This document shows positions 1 to 8,726 of a stretch of 64,000 bases of DNA, piece after piece. The DNA is taken from NCBI GenBank assembly GCA_022641095.1, contig JALCDB010000008.1, positions 1 through 64,000 of the forward strand. The letters are read 5' to 3'. The notes under the pieces were generated by a model. It was not told the origin of the DNA, ran no database searches, and was given only the letters and a program-made list of their open reading frames with translations. Position 1 is the first letter of the stretch, and each line of letters begins with the position of its first letter. The position numbers and the translations under genes were made by a program. This stretch comes from Bacilli bacterium. Its GTDB lineage: Bacteria > Bacillota_I > Bacilli_A > RFN20 > CAG-826.

Positions 1-24
1 TCAACTGGGCCAATTTCAAGAAAC

Positions 25-939
25 TCAAGTGAGCTTGGACAAAACGTTTTCGAAATAGTCCGGCAAGGGGGCTGTGAAGGAAACCTCTTTCTTGGTCCTA
101 GGGTGAACGAAGGTCAGCCGATAGGCGTGGAGCAACTGACCGTTATCGTAGAGTTTTCGGTTCCCAGCCCCATATAGTGGATCGCCGATGACCGGGTGCC
201 CGATGAAAGTCATATGAACGCGAATCTGATGCGTCCGCCCCGTCAACAAACGGCATGAAACGAGGGTGCATCCGTCATTTGGGAAACGTTTCAGGACCTT
301 GAAAAAAGTGACTGACTCCTTTCCCCCGCGACCGACCACGGCGAACTTCAACGGATTCTTCGGGTCGCGTCCGATGGGCGCGTCGATCTTGGCTTCGTCT
401 TCGCCGATGAGACCCTTCACGAGAGCGTAGTATTCGCGGTGCATGGAATGCCCGACCAATTGCGCCGACAGCCCTTCGTAGGCGAAATCGTTCTTGGCGA
501 CGACAAGGAGCCCGGATGTGTCTTTGTCGATGCGATGGACCAACCCGGGCCTGGCGGCGCCCGCCGCGGGAGCCAGGGCGCTCTCGTGGAAGAGGAGGCC
601 GTTAAGAAGAGTGCCGTCCTCGTGCCCGTTGCCTGGATGGACAGTGAGGCCGGCCTGCTTGTTGACGACAATGATGTCATCATCTTCGTAAACGATGTCG
701 AGCGGGATGTCCTGCTTCTTTAGTTCAAGTGGTTTTTCAGTATATTCTTCGTAGTTTACAATATCTCCATAACGCAATTGATAATGGGGTTTCTCAACTT
801 TATCGTTAACGGTAACCGCGCAATCTTTTATCATTGATTGCACTTTGCTTCTCGACGGGGCGGCGCCCAAAGAGAACAACGCTTCGTCAAGGCGTTGGCC
901 GGCCAATGCCTCACTTGCCTTCAGAGTTTTTTTCGCCAT
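25..939 (-). CDS. rluD: RluD-family 23S rRNA pseudouridine synthase
   Basis: This 304-residue protein isomerises uridine to pseudouridine in large-subunit rRNA. An S4 RNA-binding domain covers about residues 12-75. The catalytic block HRIDKDTSGL lies at about 135-144, with Asp138 as the expected nucleophile, and GRTHQIRVH follows near the C-terminus. The ATG at 939 has a GGAG-type ribosome site. The gene overlaps the end of lspA by 29 bases, the usual lspA-rluD coupling, so it is the third gene of the ileS transcript. Length and motifs are complete. The exact target uridines, and RluD as opposed to another RluA-family member, cannot be settled from sequence alone. Confidence 0.95.
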   Translation of the reverse strand: MAKKTLKASEALAGQRLDEALFSLGAAPSRSKVQSMIKDCAVTVNDKVEKPHYQLRYGDIVNYEEYTEKPLELKKQDIPLDIVYEDDDIIVVNKQAGLTVHPGNGHEDGTLLNGLLFHESALAPAAGAARPGLVHRIDKDTSGLLVVAKNDFAYEGLSAQLVGHSMHREYYALVKGLIGEDEAKIDAPIGRDPKNPLKFAVVGRGGKESVTFFKVLKRFPNDGCTLVSCRLLTGRTHQIRVHMTFIGHPVIGDPLYGAGNRKLYDNGQLLHAYRLTFVHPRTKKEVSFTAPLPDYFENVLSKLT

Positions 940-1585
940 CGCCCAGTTGCTCCTTCCGCTGCTCCGCGGCCGTCTCTTTGTTGCCCTTTTTAATGTCCCG
1001 AACCAAAATCAGGACGATAAGCATGACGATGCCGATGGTAAGGCAACTGTCCGCGACGTTGAAAATGGCGAAGGGCGCCTTGTCGGTCCCCAATAGGTAA
1101 AAGCACATGAAATCGACCACGCCGTCGAAACCAACCGTGGATTTCCAATAGAAAGTCCGATCGATGAGGTTTCCGATGGCGCCGGCGAATAGAAGCGCCA
1201 TGATGGCGTTCATGAGCCGGTCCTTCTTCTTCAGGCGCGTCCCCCAATACCAAAGGATCACCGCGCTCATGAGCCACGAAACGAGGATCAAAGCGATTCT
1301 GACGCCGATCACGAGGGCCTCGTTCGAAGCGTCAATGTTAAACCAATTCCCAAAGGCGGCGAAGGTGTTGTGGGAGAGGACGATGTACCAAAAGCCATCG
1401 ATCATCTTGATTCCGTCGGTGTAAATAAGCGTATCGGTTTTTAAGGTCGTCTGAACCACCCATTTCGTCGCGATGTCGATGGCGAAAAGGAGAAGAGCCA
1501 TCCAGGCATAAGAACCAAAGCCCAAAAATCCCTTCCACTCTATTTTGGCCCGTTTTTTGGCGGTCCCGTTAGTCTTTCCTTCCAT
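911..1585 (-). CDS. lspA: Lipoprotein signal peptidase (signal peptidase II)
   Basis: This inner-membrane aspartic protease removes signal peptides from prolipoproteins, a fitting neighbour in a window rich in lipoproteins. From the ATG at 1585 it is 224 residues with four hydrophobic spans. The two catalytic aspartates lie in the conserved contexts GNLIDR (Asp142) and FNVADS (Asp179). A longer reading from 1624 is possible, but the ATG at 1585 has GAAAGGA upstream and overlaps the ileS stop by one base (TGATG), so I prefer it. The N-terminal 25 residues and the charged C-terminal tail (about 198-224) make it longer than the usual 150-170 residues. Confidence 0.95.
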   Translation of the reverse strand: MEGKTNGTAKKRAKIEWKGFLGFGSYAWMALLLFAIDIATKWVVQTTLKTDTLIYTDGIKMIDGFWYIVLSHNTFAAFGNWFNIDASNEALVIGVRIALILVSWLMSAVILWYWGTRLKKKDRLMNAIMALLFAGAIGNLIDRTFYWKSTVGFDGVVDFMCFYLLGTDKAPFAIFNVADSCLTIGIVMLIVLILVRDIKKGNKETAAEQRKEQLGDGEKNSEGK

Positions 1586-4317
1586 CACATCTTTCCTTTC
1601 AAGACGGCTTGGCAACGGGAGCACAGCTTCGCGCCGTCGGCCATCTCAGCCACATCGTCGCGATAAGCGCGGCAACGGGAGCACATCCTATTGGCGGTCT
1701 TTCTGACTTCGATTCTCCCGCTTGACCCTTCGCTGAGCGACAAATCGGCGACGATCAGCGTTCGGCGAAGTTCGTCCTTGCCTATTTTAGCAAGAACGGC
1801 CTTGGTCGCGCCATCGCCGATGACGATATGGAGGCTCGCCTCGCTTGAGGAACCGATCCTCCCCTCGGCGCGCGCCTCTTCGAGGGCTTTGAGCGCAAGA
1901 TCCCGGAACCTGCGGAAACTCGCGTAATCCTCGCGGGCTCCCGTTCCGTCGTATTCGTGCGTTTCCCTCGGCATGTCCTCGAGTTGCGGGCTCGCCTTCC
2001 CCATGCCTGGGATTGCGTGATAGACCTCATCCATCGTGAAAGAAAGGATCGGATTGTAGAGCAGGCACATCTCATAGGCGATTTTGAAGATGACGTATTG
2101 GAACGCCTTGCGGCGCGGGGAATCCGCCGCATCGCAATAGAGGCTGTCCTTGCCCACGTCGAGATAAAAGCCCGAGAGATCGACGAGATATCCCGCCAAA
2201 GCCATGTTGACCCCGGCGAAATCGCAGTTCTCGTAATCCTTGAGGACCCCGTTCTTGACGCTTTCCCATTCGGCGAGAGTCCACTCGTCGATCGCCTCAA
2301 GGCGCGGTTTCTCCTTCGGCTGAACGTAAGCCTTCTCGCCATCCTGCAGGTTTCCGAGCATGAAACGGAACGTGTTCCGGATCTTCCGGTACTGCTCGCT
2401 CACGTTCCTGACGATCGACTCGCTGATGCGGACGTCGGTCTGATAGTTGATGGAGGCGGCCCATAGGCGCAGGACGTCGGCGCCGAACTGATTGGCCACT
2501 TTCGAGGGATCGATGCCGTTCCCGGCGGATTTGCTCATTTTCTGCCAGGCGTCGTCCATGACCCAACCATGGGTCAGGCATTCCTTGAACGGCGCGAAAC
2601 CGCTATAGGCGACGGAAAGGATGAGACTGGCGTTGAACCAGCCCCGATATTGGTCGTTGCCCTCGAAATAGAGGTCGGCCGGATAGGAGAGGCCCCGCTC
2701 GCGGAGAACCCCGTTCCAACTGGATCCGGAATCGAACCAAACGTCCATGATGTCGGTCTCTTTGCGGAAACCCCCGTTCGGGGAGGCGGGGTTAGCGTAT
2801 CCCGCGGGCAGAAGATCCTTAGGTTGGCTCTCGAACCAAACGTTCGATCCTTTTTCACGCACCAAAGCGCTGATCCGTTCAAACACCCTCTTTTCGAGAA
2901 TCGGGGTGCCGTCTTCGTTGTAGATTATGGGGATGGGAACGCCCCAGGCCCGCTGCCGGGAGATGCACCAGTCGGCGCGGTCTTTGATCATGTTGACCAT
3001 CTTCGTCTCGCCCCATGCGGGCCGCCACTTGATTTTGCGGACTTCCTCGAGGAGCCGCCCGCGGATCGGCGCGATGCTGCAGAACCACTGCGGGGTGGCG
3101 CGGAAAATAACGGGCTTATGGGTCCGCCAGTCATGCGGATAGCTGTGGACGATGTCGACTTCCTTCAGCAAATGGCCGTTCCGCGCCAACTCATCGACGA
3201 CGATGTCGTTGGCCTCGGCGTAGAACTTGCCATCGCAGGGATCGCCCTTTTCAAGGTGGAGATACCCTTTCTCGTCGACGGGGCAAAACGGTTTGATCCC
3301 GTATTTGAGGCAGGCGTTGAAATCGTCGACGCCATGATCGGGGGCCGTGTGGACGCAGCCAGTGCCATCCTCATCGGTTACGAAATTGGCGCAAATGACG
3401 GTCGAAAGGCGATCGTAGAGGGGGTGGCGGACGGTCGCCATTTCAAGGTCTTTGCCTTTGAATTCCTTGATGAGATCGCATTTCTTGAGACCCAAAGTCG
3501 CCACCAGTTTGCCTTTCAGCGAGGAAAGGAAGACGAGTTGGCCTTTGTCGGTGTCGAAAAGGCCGTACTTGAAAAGCGGGTTCAAGGTGACCGCGAGGTC
3601 GGCCGGAACGGTCCACGGTGTCGTGGTCCAGATAAGGATTTTCGCGTCGCTAGGGACGATTCCCTTGCCGTCGGCGAAATCGAAAGCCACGTAAAGGGTG
3701 CGAGCCGGAACGTCTTTGTATTCGACCTCGGCCTCGGCTAAAGCGCTTTCGCTGGAAGGGGACCAATAGACGGGTTTCACGCCTTTGTAAATGAGACCTT
3801 TCAGGGCCATCGCGGCGAAAACGTCGATCTCATGGGCCTCATAGGCGGGGTCGAGGGTGAGGTAAGGGCGCTCATAGTCGCCTAAGCAACCAAGGCGCTT
3901 GACCTGGCTCTTTTGATTGGCGACCTGCTTAAGGGCGTATTCCTTGCATAGGTCGCGGAAAGCGGCCACAGACATCGCCTTGCGGTCGACGCCGCCCTTG
4001 GTGAGCTGAACCTCGATCGGGAGGCCGTGCGTGTCCCATCCGAAAACGAAGGGCGTCTTGTAGCCCGCCATGTTCTTGTAGCGGATGAGGAAATCCTTGA
4101 GCAAACGGTTCATCATGTGCCCGCAGTGGATGTTCCCGTTGGCGTAAGGGGGCCCGTCGTGAAGCAAAAACTCCTCGCAACCCTCGCGATTCTCGTTCAT
4201 CCTCTCGTAAAGTCCTAACTCATCCCACCTTTTGAGGCAAAGCGGTTCCTTTTGGGTGAGGTTGCCCCTCATCTCAAAAGACGTTTTCGGCATGAGCAAC
4301 GTGTCTTTCAGTTCCAT
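1585..4317 (-). CDS. ileS: Isoleucyl-tRNA synthetase
   Basis: This enzyme charges tRNA-Ile. The 910-residue class Ia protein has the HIGH-type signature PPYANGNIHCGH at 56-67, KMSKS (KMSKSAGNG) near residue 590, a CP1 editing domain between them, and a C-terminal zinc ribbon with two CxxC pairs (CSRC and CSRC). The ATG at 4317 gives the family-typical start MELKDTLLMPK and has GGAGG eight bases upstream; an extra in-frame ATG at 4335 would add six atypical residues. It follows a T-box leader and a terminator, and is translationally linked to lspA. The zinc ribbon marks the bacterial type common in Firmicutes. Confidence 0.97.
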   Translation of the reverse strand: MELKDTLLMPKTSFEMRGNLTQKEPLCLKRWDELGLYERMNENREGCEEFLLHDGPPYANGNIHCGHMMNRLLKDFLIRYKNMAGYKTPFVFGWDTHGLPIEVQLTKGGVDRKAMSVAAFRDLCKEYALKQVANQKSQVKRLGCLGDYERPYLTLDPAYEAHEIDVFAAMALKGLIYKGVKPVYWSPSSESALAEAEVEYKDVPARTLYVAFDFADGKGIVPSDAKILIWTTTPWTVPADLAVTLNPLFKYGLFDTDKGQLVFLSSLKGKLVATLGLKKCDLIKEFKGKDLEMATVRHPLYDRLSTVICANFVTDEDGTGCVHTAPDHGVDDFNACLKYGIKPFCPVDEKGYLHLEKGDPCDGKFYAEANDIVVDELARNGHLLKEVDIVHSYPHDWRTHKPVIFRATPQWFCSIAPIRGRLLEEVRKIKWRPAWGETKMVNMIKDRADWCISRQRAWGVPIPIIYNEDGTPILEKRVFERISALVREKGSNVWFESQPKDLLPAGYANPASPNGGFRKETDIMDVWFDSGSSWNGVLRERGLSYPADLYFEGNDQYRGWFNASLILSVAYSGFAPFKECLTHGWVMDDAWQKMSKSAGNGIDPSKVANQFGADVLRLWAASINYQTDVRISESIVRNVSEQYRKIRNTFRFMLGNLQDGEKAYVQPKEKPRLEAIDEWTLAEWESVKNGVLKDYENCDFAGVNMALAGYLVDLSGFYLDVGKDSLYCDAADSPRRKAFQYVIFKIAYEMCLLYNPILSFTMDEVYHAIPGMGKASPQLEDMPRETHEYDGTGAREDYASFRRFRDLALKALEEARAEGRIGSSSEASLHIVIGDGATKAVLAKIGKDELRRTLIVADLSLSEGSSGRIEVRKTANRMCSRCRAYRDDVAEMADGAKLCSRCQAVLKGKM

Positions 4318-4339
4318 GGTGATGGACCTCCGCAAAAAT

Positions 4340-4555
4340 AAGAAAACGCCCCGTCTAAGGGCGCTGGCCAGCGTGGTTCCACCTTAATTCGGGAGACGAA
4401 TCCCCCGCACTCGAATTCCGTTAACGCCGGATGACGGCGGCCCTACCTATCGAGCCACGCGCTCAGGAAGCGATACCCTTTCGCGGCGCCCCGTTTTCAT
4501 CCAGGGGGCTCTCTGCCGTTTGCTACTCGGACGTGCCTTCCGTCTCTGCACGAAC
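4340..4555 (-). ncRNA. T-box riboswitch leader of ileS
   Basis: Read on the minus strand, the leader carries the conserved T-box sequence AAGGTGGAACCACG (rc of 4373-4386). A G+C hairpin (rc of 4347-4363) and a T-rich run follow, just before the ileS ribosome site. This is the antiterminator/terminator arrangement of tRNA-sensing T-boxes: uncharged tRNA-Ile would stabilise the antiterminator. A likely ATC specifier codon lies at the rc of 4472-4474, followed by a purine. The specifier is my reading of the fold and is less certain than the T-box itself. Confidence 0.92.
4347..4363 (-). terminator. Intrinsic terminator of the ileS T-box
   Basis: On the minus strand the stem CGCCCT/GGGGCG is followed directly by TTTTCTTATTTTT. 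It lies immediately 3' of the T-box motif and is the regulated terminator of the leader. Confidence 0.88.
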
Positions 4556-4584
4556 AATATAGAGGCTTATGGCCCCAAAATCAA
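4556..4584 (-). promoter_or_regulatory. Promoter of the ileS operon
   Basis: On the minus strand TTGATT (rc of 4579-4584) and TATATT (rc of 4556-4561) are separated by exactly 17 bases. This is a strong sigma-A-type promoter just upstream of the T-box. The -35 element overlaps the TGA stop of ftsZ (4581-4583), so ileS is packed directly behind ftsZ but transcribed on its own. Confidence 0.8.
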
Positions 4585-5735
4585 GATTTGTCGTCGTCCC
4601 CCTTAAGAAAGTCCGGCAAGATGGAGGAGGCCACGTTTTCGGGCTCTTCTCCCTTCTTTTCGGCTTCGCCCTCGGCTTTCCTGACCTCTTCCTCGCGAAC
4701 CGCGTCCACCCCGCTGCCAAGGGCTTTGGGGTCGGCGGGCATCTCGAATTTCGGGACCGAGGTGAAATCGTATTCGTCCGTGAAATCGCTCGCGATGACG
4801 GATACCAGCATCGAATCCTCAAGTTGCTCGTTGATCGAGACGCCGAATTTGATGTCAATGCTGCCACCGGCTTGCTCGTTTATGCGCTGAACGCAGCGCT
4901 GAGCCTCGTAAAGGGTGACGCCTTGCCCACACGTAACGGAGCAAATGGCGCGCCTCGCTCCGGCGATCGAGGCTTCTAGAAGCGGTGAGTTAATGGCGTT
5001 TTCGGCCGCGTCGTCGGCTTTGTTCGGGCCCTGCCCTTTGCCGAAGCCAATGAGCGCGATGCCGGCGCCCTTGAGGGTGCTGCGAACGTCGGCGAAATCG
5101 AGGTTGATCTGCGCGGGGACGAGAATGAGGTCGGCGACGGTCTTGACCGATTGGGCCAGAATATGGTCGCTTTCCTGAAAGGCTTGCGAGATAGGGACGT
5201 TTCCCGAGGACATCAGAAGCTTGTCGTTGCTGACGATGATGATGGAATCGACCGCGTCCTTGAGTTCGCTGAGCCCTTCGACGGAATTGGCGATCCTCTG
5301 CTTGCCCTCGAAGGTGAAGGGGCGGGTAACGATGGCGACGGTCAAGGCGCCCTCCTCCTTGGCGATCGAGGCGATGATCGGGGCGGCGCCGGTGCCGGTG
5401 CCTTTGCCCATGCCCGCCGCGATGAAGACCATATCGGCCCCGTGGACGATCTTGCGGATGTCCTCGGTCGATTGGACGGCGGCCTCTTTGCCGACGGCGG
5501 GGTCGCCCCCCGCGCCGAGACCCTTGGTGACGGATTCGCCAAGCACCAAACGATTGGGCGCTTTCGAGGTCGAAAGGGCCTGCTTATCGGTATTGGCGAC
5601 GTAAAACTCCACGTTTTGGATATCGTCATCGATCATGCGGTTGACGGCGTTGTTGCCGGCTCCGCCGACGCCGATGACGACGATGCGGGCCACGGGTTCG
5701 AAGTTATCGAGATCTGCGATGTCTGAATCGACCAT
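4581..5735 (-). CDS. ftsZ: Cell division GTPase FtsZ
   Basis: This tubulin homologue forms the division ring. The 384-residue protein has the N-terminal nucleotide loop GVGGAGNNAVNRM, the tubulin signature GKGTGTGAAP at 110-119, the T7-loop region NLDFADV, and a C-terminal peptide ILPDFLKG matching the tail that binds FtsA and other partners. The ATG at 5735 has GGAGG eight bases upstream; the longer reading starts with a GTG at 5765 that overlaps ftsA and has no ribosome site. It lies 16 bases after ftsA. An acidic linker of about 50 residues precedes the tail. Confidence 0.97.
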   Translation of the reverse strand: MVDSDIADLDNFEPVARIVVIGVGGAGNNAVNRMIDDDIQNVEFYVANTDKQALSTSKAPNRLVLGESVTKGLGAGGDPAVGKEAAVQSTEDIRKIVHGADMVFIAAGMGKGTGTGAAPIIASIAKEEGALTVAIVTRPFTFEGKQRIANSVEGLSELKDAVDSIIIVSNDKLLMSSGNVPISQAFQESDHILAQSVKTVADLILVPAQINLDFADVRSTLKGAGIALIGFGKGQGPNKADDAAENAINSPLLEASIAGARRAICSVTCGQGVTLYEAQRCVQRINEQAGGSIDIKFGVSINEQLEDSMLVSVIASDFTDEYDFTSVPKFEMPADPKALGSGVDAVREEEVRKAEGEAEKKGEEPENVASSILPDFLKGDDDKS

Positions 5736-5751
5736 ATGGATGCCCTCCTTG

Positions 5752-6963
5752 TTATTGGCGCTCACGGCTGAGCGAGCTCACGCCATGGTAATTCTCCTCA
5801 AGCGTCCCGCGGTAATGGCTCTCGGCCAAGATAAGGCCAAGGACATTGGCAAAGCGAGGGTCGCGGGCCCCCAAAGCCGTTGGGACATAGGCGATGAAAC
5901 GGCGCGCGCCAAGCGTTGGGGCGACGAGTTTGGCGAGCCCTTTGAGTTCGCTCCCGCCTCCGATTGCGACGACTGGCATCGAAGCGATGACCTGACTCGT
6001 CGGCTGCCGGGCCGACAATTTGGCGATGGCGTTCGCGAAATGGGCATTCCAATCCTCGAAGAAATCCTCGATGACCGTGTTGAGCGAAGACTGGAAGTAT
6101 TTGGTCTTTCGCCCTTGGGAGTCGGCCGAAACGGCGACCGGGGCTTCGTAAGAAGTGGTTCGTTCGTCGAATCCATAGTCACGCTTTATTTTCTCGGCCT
6201 CCGCGAAAGATAGCCCCATGCCCGTGGCGATGGCATCGGTGAGGTCGTCCCCGCCGCGGGGGAAGAAAAGGCTGGAATAGGGAGAAGAGGCCCCAACGAT
6301 GGAGATGGTCGTCAATCTGGCCCCCATATCGAGCAGGAAGTAGTTCTCGGGCATGCTTTTGTCGCTCCCGATGAGCTGCGAGGCGCAGTAAGGAGCGACG
6401 CTTGCGTCCTTGATCCGGAATCCGGCCGCTTCGACGGTCGCGCGGAAAGCGTGGACGAGGGGCTCGGGCAAGGTGTGGATCTTGGCCCGAATGGCGATGC
6501 TGTGGCTCTTCTCCCCGAGAGGCGGGTTGGAATAATTCTTCCCATCGTCGAGGGTGAAAAAATCGGGAATGATATCGACGATGAGGTTGTCGCCCGGTAT
6601 TTTGTCGTTCATGAGCATCGAATTCAGGTTCGTGATATCGATATAGTCGATAAGGCCCGAGGATGAGGTCAAGGTCGTGGATTTGGCATTCTGGTAGATT
6701 TGGAAGCCAAGAGGCGGGATGATGATCGAAAGATTGTGGGCGTTGATCTTCAGCGAGGCCGCTTCGTCCTCGATGTGGGCGAATTCCTTGATGATGTCGA
6801 CGACCGCTTTTTGGTCGCTGATATATCCGTCTTTCACGAGGCCTTTAAGGGAACGCTCCGTCTTATAGATGACGACCGGTTGCCCGCCGACGGCGTAACC
6901 GATGGCGAACTTGGCCGAATCGTCCGTTATCTCAAGGACGGCTGTCTTTTTGCTGGTTTCCAT
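5752..6963 (-). CDS. ftsA: FtsA-like actin-fold division protein
   Basis: Residues 1-403 form a divergent FtsA. The actin/HSP70 nucleotide-binding blocks are visible: LLDMGARLTTISIVG in the middle and AIGGGSELKGLA near the C-terminus. Position directly before ftsZ supports the call. FtsA normally tethers FtsZ to the membrane through a C-terminal amphipathic helix, but this protein ends in a polar segment (YHGVSSLSRERQ) with no such helix. The start ATG at 6963 has no ribosome site. A -10-like TAGAAT ends six bases before it, so the message may be leaderless. Sequence divergence is high, so the function rests partly on context. Confidence 0.85.
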   Translation of the reverse strand: METSKKTAVLEITDDSAKFAIGYAVGGQPVVIYKTERSLKGLVKDGYISDQKAVVDIIKEFAHIEDEAASLKINAHNLSIIIPPLGFQIYQNAKSTTLTSSSGLIDYIDITNLNSMLMNDKIPGDNLIVDIIPDFFTLDDGKNYSNPPLGEKSHSIAIRAKIHTLPEPLVHAFRATVEAAGFRIKDASVAPYCASQLIGSDKSMPENYFLLDMGARLTTISIVGASSPYSSLFFPRGGDDLTDAIATGMGLSFAEAEKIKRDYGFDERTTSYEAPVAVSADSQGRKTKYFQSSLNTVIEDFFEDWNAHFANAIAKLSARQPTSQVIASMPVVAIGGGSELKGLAKLVAPTLGARRFIAYVPTALGARDPRFANVLGLILAESHYRGTLEENYHGVSSLSRERQ

Positions 6964-6969
6964 AATCGT

Positions 6970-6984
6970 ATTCTATATTAGAAT
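6970..6984. promoter_or_regulatory. Inverted repeat at the ftsA start
   Basis: ATTCTA-TAT-TAGAAT is a 15-base perfect interrupted palindrome six bases upstream of the ftsA ATG. On the minus strand its proximal half gives a TAGAAT -10-like box whose start point would fall on or next to the ATG. It may be an operator, a promoter element or both. Confidence 0.4.
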
Positions 6985-7046
6985 ACCCAAACCTTTCTTA
7001 AAAGCCTTTTCGATAGCGAATTAGTAGTTTTTTGGAAAAAACAAAA

Positions 7047-7068
7047 GGCGCCGGTTTGACCCAGCGCC
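7047..7068 (-). terminator. Terminator of the mraZ-rsmH operon
   Basis: On the minus strand GGCGC...GCGCC forms a hairpin followed by TTTTGTTTTTT. It lies downstream of the small membrane protein and upstream of ftsA, so ftsA-ftsZ is a separate transcription unit. Confidence 0.75.
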
Positions 7069-7086
7069 CAGTTTCCACGAGGATAA

Positions 7087-7332
7087 TCAAAGGCCCGAAT
7101 CGAGCGGTTCGACGCTTGAAGAAGAGCCTTCCTCGCCAACGGACGAAGAGATTTTCTCCGAACTTGAAACGGAGGGGTCCGCCGTGGCTTCGGCGAGCGA
7201 AAGGCGATATGTGATCGCGATGGGGATCGCCGCGAAAAGCGTGACCACGATGGCGAGAGCGAGCCCCACCAAAGCGGTTTGGATCCGGTAATAGAGCTTC
7301 CGGTGTCCGGTCTTGACGAGTTTGTCTTTCAT
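7087..7332 (-). CDS. Short bitopic membrane protein in the ftsL position
   Basis: This 81-residue protein has a basic N-terminus (MKDKLVKTGHRKLYYR), one hydrophobic span at about 19-42, and a Ser/Glu-rich outer tail of about 35 residues. Its start overlaps the rsmH stop by four bases (ATGA), so it is translationally coupled. FtsL normally occupies this slot after rsmH and has the same one-span topology. However, I see no leucine-zipper-like heptads and the outer part is very short, so FtsL function is only a positional guess. Confidence 0.75.
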   Translation of the reverse strand: MKDKLVKTGHRKLYYRIQTALVGLALAIVVTLFAAIPIAITYRLSLAEATADPSVSSSEKISSSVGEEGSSSSVEPLDSGL

Positions 7333-8276
7333 GGGTTTCCCTCCTTTCTTCTGCGGACGGCCCGCAATTTCGCGCTGGCGGCGCGATGGTTCTCCGTGAG
7401 TTCCATGGCATCGGCCACGATGGGCTTTTTGGTGAGGTTCGTAAACGGAGCCTCTTCCGCCATGGCCGGAAGAACATCAGGCCCGTGGCGGCTGCCTTCC
7501 ACCACAGTGAGGGAACGGAACTTGCTTTTGACGAGCCGATCCTCCAACGAATGGAAACTGATGATGGCGATGACGCCGTTAGGCGCCACGAAGCGGGGAA
7601 TGGCGTCGAGAGCCCGTCGAAGATTGCCCAGTTCGTCGTTCACCTCGATGCGGATGGCTTGGAAAACCTGCTTGGCGGGGAAGCCTTTTTTGCTCCGCGC
7701 CCGCCGGCTTTTGGCCCCCAAGACGATCTCCGAGAGCTCGGTGGTCGTCTCGATCGGCTTCTCGGACCGCTTCCGCACGATGGCTTTGGCGATCTGGTGG
7801 CTTTCGCTTTCCTCGCCATACTCGCGGAAGATTGTCGTGAGTTGACGGAGGTCGTATTCGTTGACCACCTTATAGGCGGTGAGGGCGCTCCTTCGGTCCA
7901 TTCGCATGTCAAGCGGGGCCTCTTCCTTGTAGGAGAAACCGCGTTCGGCTTCGTCGAACTGGGGCGAAGACACGCCTAGGTCCATCAGGATCCCGTCGAC
8001 GGCGGGGATTCCTTCGCGGAGGAGAACCTCGCCGACATCGGCGAAATTCTCGCGGTAGATAACGTAATTGCTTCCAATGGCGTCCAGCCTTTTTTCGCTT
8101 TCAGCCACCGCTTCGCCATCGACGTCGAAGGCGATCAGCCGGCCATGCGGGATCCGTTTGAGGATCTCGCTGCTGTGCCCGCCGCGCCCCAACGTCAAAT
8201 CGAGGTAAGTCCCCCCGTCGCGGACATCCAGCAAATCGATGCTCTCGCGAAGGAGGACGCTTATGTGCTCACCCAT
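7329..8276 (-). CDS. rsmH: 16S rRNA (cytosine-1402 N4) methyltransferase
   Basis: RsmH methylates C1402 of 16S rRNA using S-adenosylmethionine. The 315-residue protein starts MGEHISVLLRES and carries the SAM-binding block YLDLTLGRGGHSSEIL, GILMDLGVSSPQFD, and the C-terminal ISFHSLEDRLVK. The ATG at 8276 has AAAGGAG upstream and overlaps the mraZ stop by eight bases; a longer frame to 8330 would run into mraZ. It is part of the reduced division cluster. Confidence 0.96.
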   Translation of the reverse strand: MGEHISVLLRESIDLLDVRDGGTYLDLTLGRGGHSSEILKRIPHGRLIAFDVDGEAVAESEKRLDAIGSNYVIYRENFADVGEVLLREGIPAVDGILMDLGVSSPQFDEAERGFSYKEEAPLDMRMDRRSALTAYKVVNEYDLRQLTTIFREYGEESESHQIAKAIVRKRSEKPIETTTELSEIVLGAKSRRARSKKGFPAKQVFQAIRIEVNDELGNLRRALDAIPRFVAPNGVIAIISFHSLEDRLVKSKFRSLTVVEGSRHGPDVLPAMAEEAPFTNLTKKPIVADAMELTENHRAASAKLRAVRRRKEGNP

Positions 8277-8706
8277 TTTCGCGGGAACTCCTTTCGGCGA
8301 GGGATTCGTAATCCGGGCTATGGGCCACAAGGTACTTGGCGTAGGCCACCGCGTCCCAAATCTCGAAGTGATCGAGCACGCCGATGATGGTGACGTTTTT
8401 GCCGATGCGATAATCGTCGACGAGTTGTTTGGTTAGGGCGATGCGCCCATGGGAATCGACGGGCATTTCCGAAGCCGATGAGGCGGCTAGGCGGATATAG
8501 GCGCGATTCGCCTCGCTGAAGAAAGAAAGGTTTTTAAGGCTCGCCAGGAGATCTTTGAACGCTTCCTCCGGATAGACAGAGAGGCAACCTTCGAAACCTC
8601 GCAGGACATAAAACCTCGATGGGATCGAGTCAACCAGCTTCGTTGGAATCTGGAGTCGGCTCTTGTCATCAAGGGTTCGCGAATAGGTTCCGAAGAAATT
8701 TCCCAC
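8269..8706 (-). CDS. mraZ: Transcriptional regulator MraZ
   Basis: MraZ is the DNA-binding repressor encoded at the head of division clusters. From the GTG at 8706 it is 145 residues, the usual length, with two SpoVT/AbrB-like halves: FFGTYSRTLDDKSRLQIPTK at the start and MPVDSHGRIALTKQLVDDY in the middle. The GTG start is supported by AGGTGG nine bases upstream and by the family-typical N-terminus; the open frame continues to 8784 without similarity. Two TGGGN repeats in 10-bp phase cover the ribosome site and start codon (8701-8716), which suggests self-repression. Confidence 0.93.
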   Translation of the reverse strand: MGNFFGTYSRTLDDKSRLQIPTKLVDSIPSRFYVLRGFEGCLSVYPEEAFKDLLASLKNLSFFSEANRAYIRLAASSASEMPVDSHGRIALTKQLVDDYRIGKNVTIIGVLDHFEIWDAVAYAKYLVAHSPDYESLAERSSRENG

Positions 8707-8716
8707 TATTGCCCAC
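8701..8716 (-). promoter_or_regulatory. Possible MraZ operator over the mraZ start
   Basis: On the minus strand GTGGGC-AATA-GTGGGA gives two TGGGN units separated by five bases, the spacing known for E. coli MraZ sites (which have three units). They overlap the Shine-Dalgarno sequence and the GTG start and lie just downstream of the predicted promoter. Part of the match is simply the ribosome site, so chance is possible. Confidence 0.4.
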
Positions 8717-8726
8717 CTGCAAATTA

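Noticed and set aside
1-24. Start of a further gene after rluD at the left edge
   Set aside because: Too short to judge; the bases do not show a clear start or ribosome site.
2569-3741. 390-codon open frame on the plus strand inside ileS
   Set aside because: It is antisense to a fully conserved synthetase; high GC at third positions creates long shadow frames. No ribosome site or similarity.
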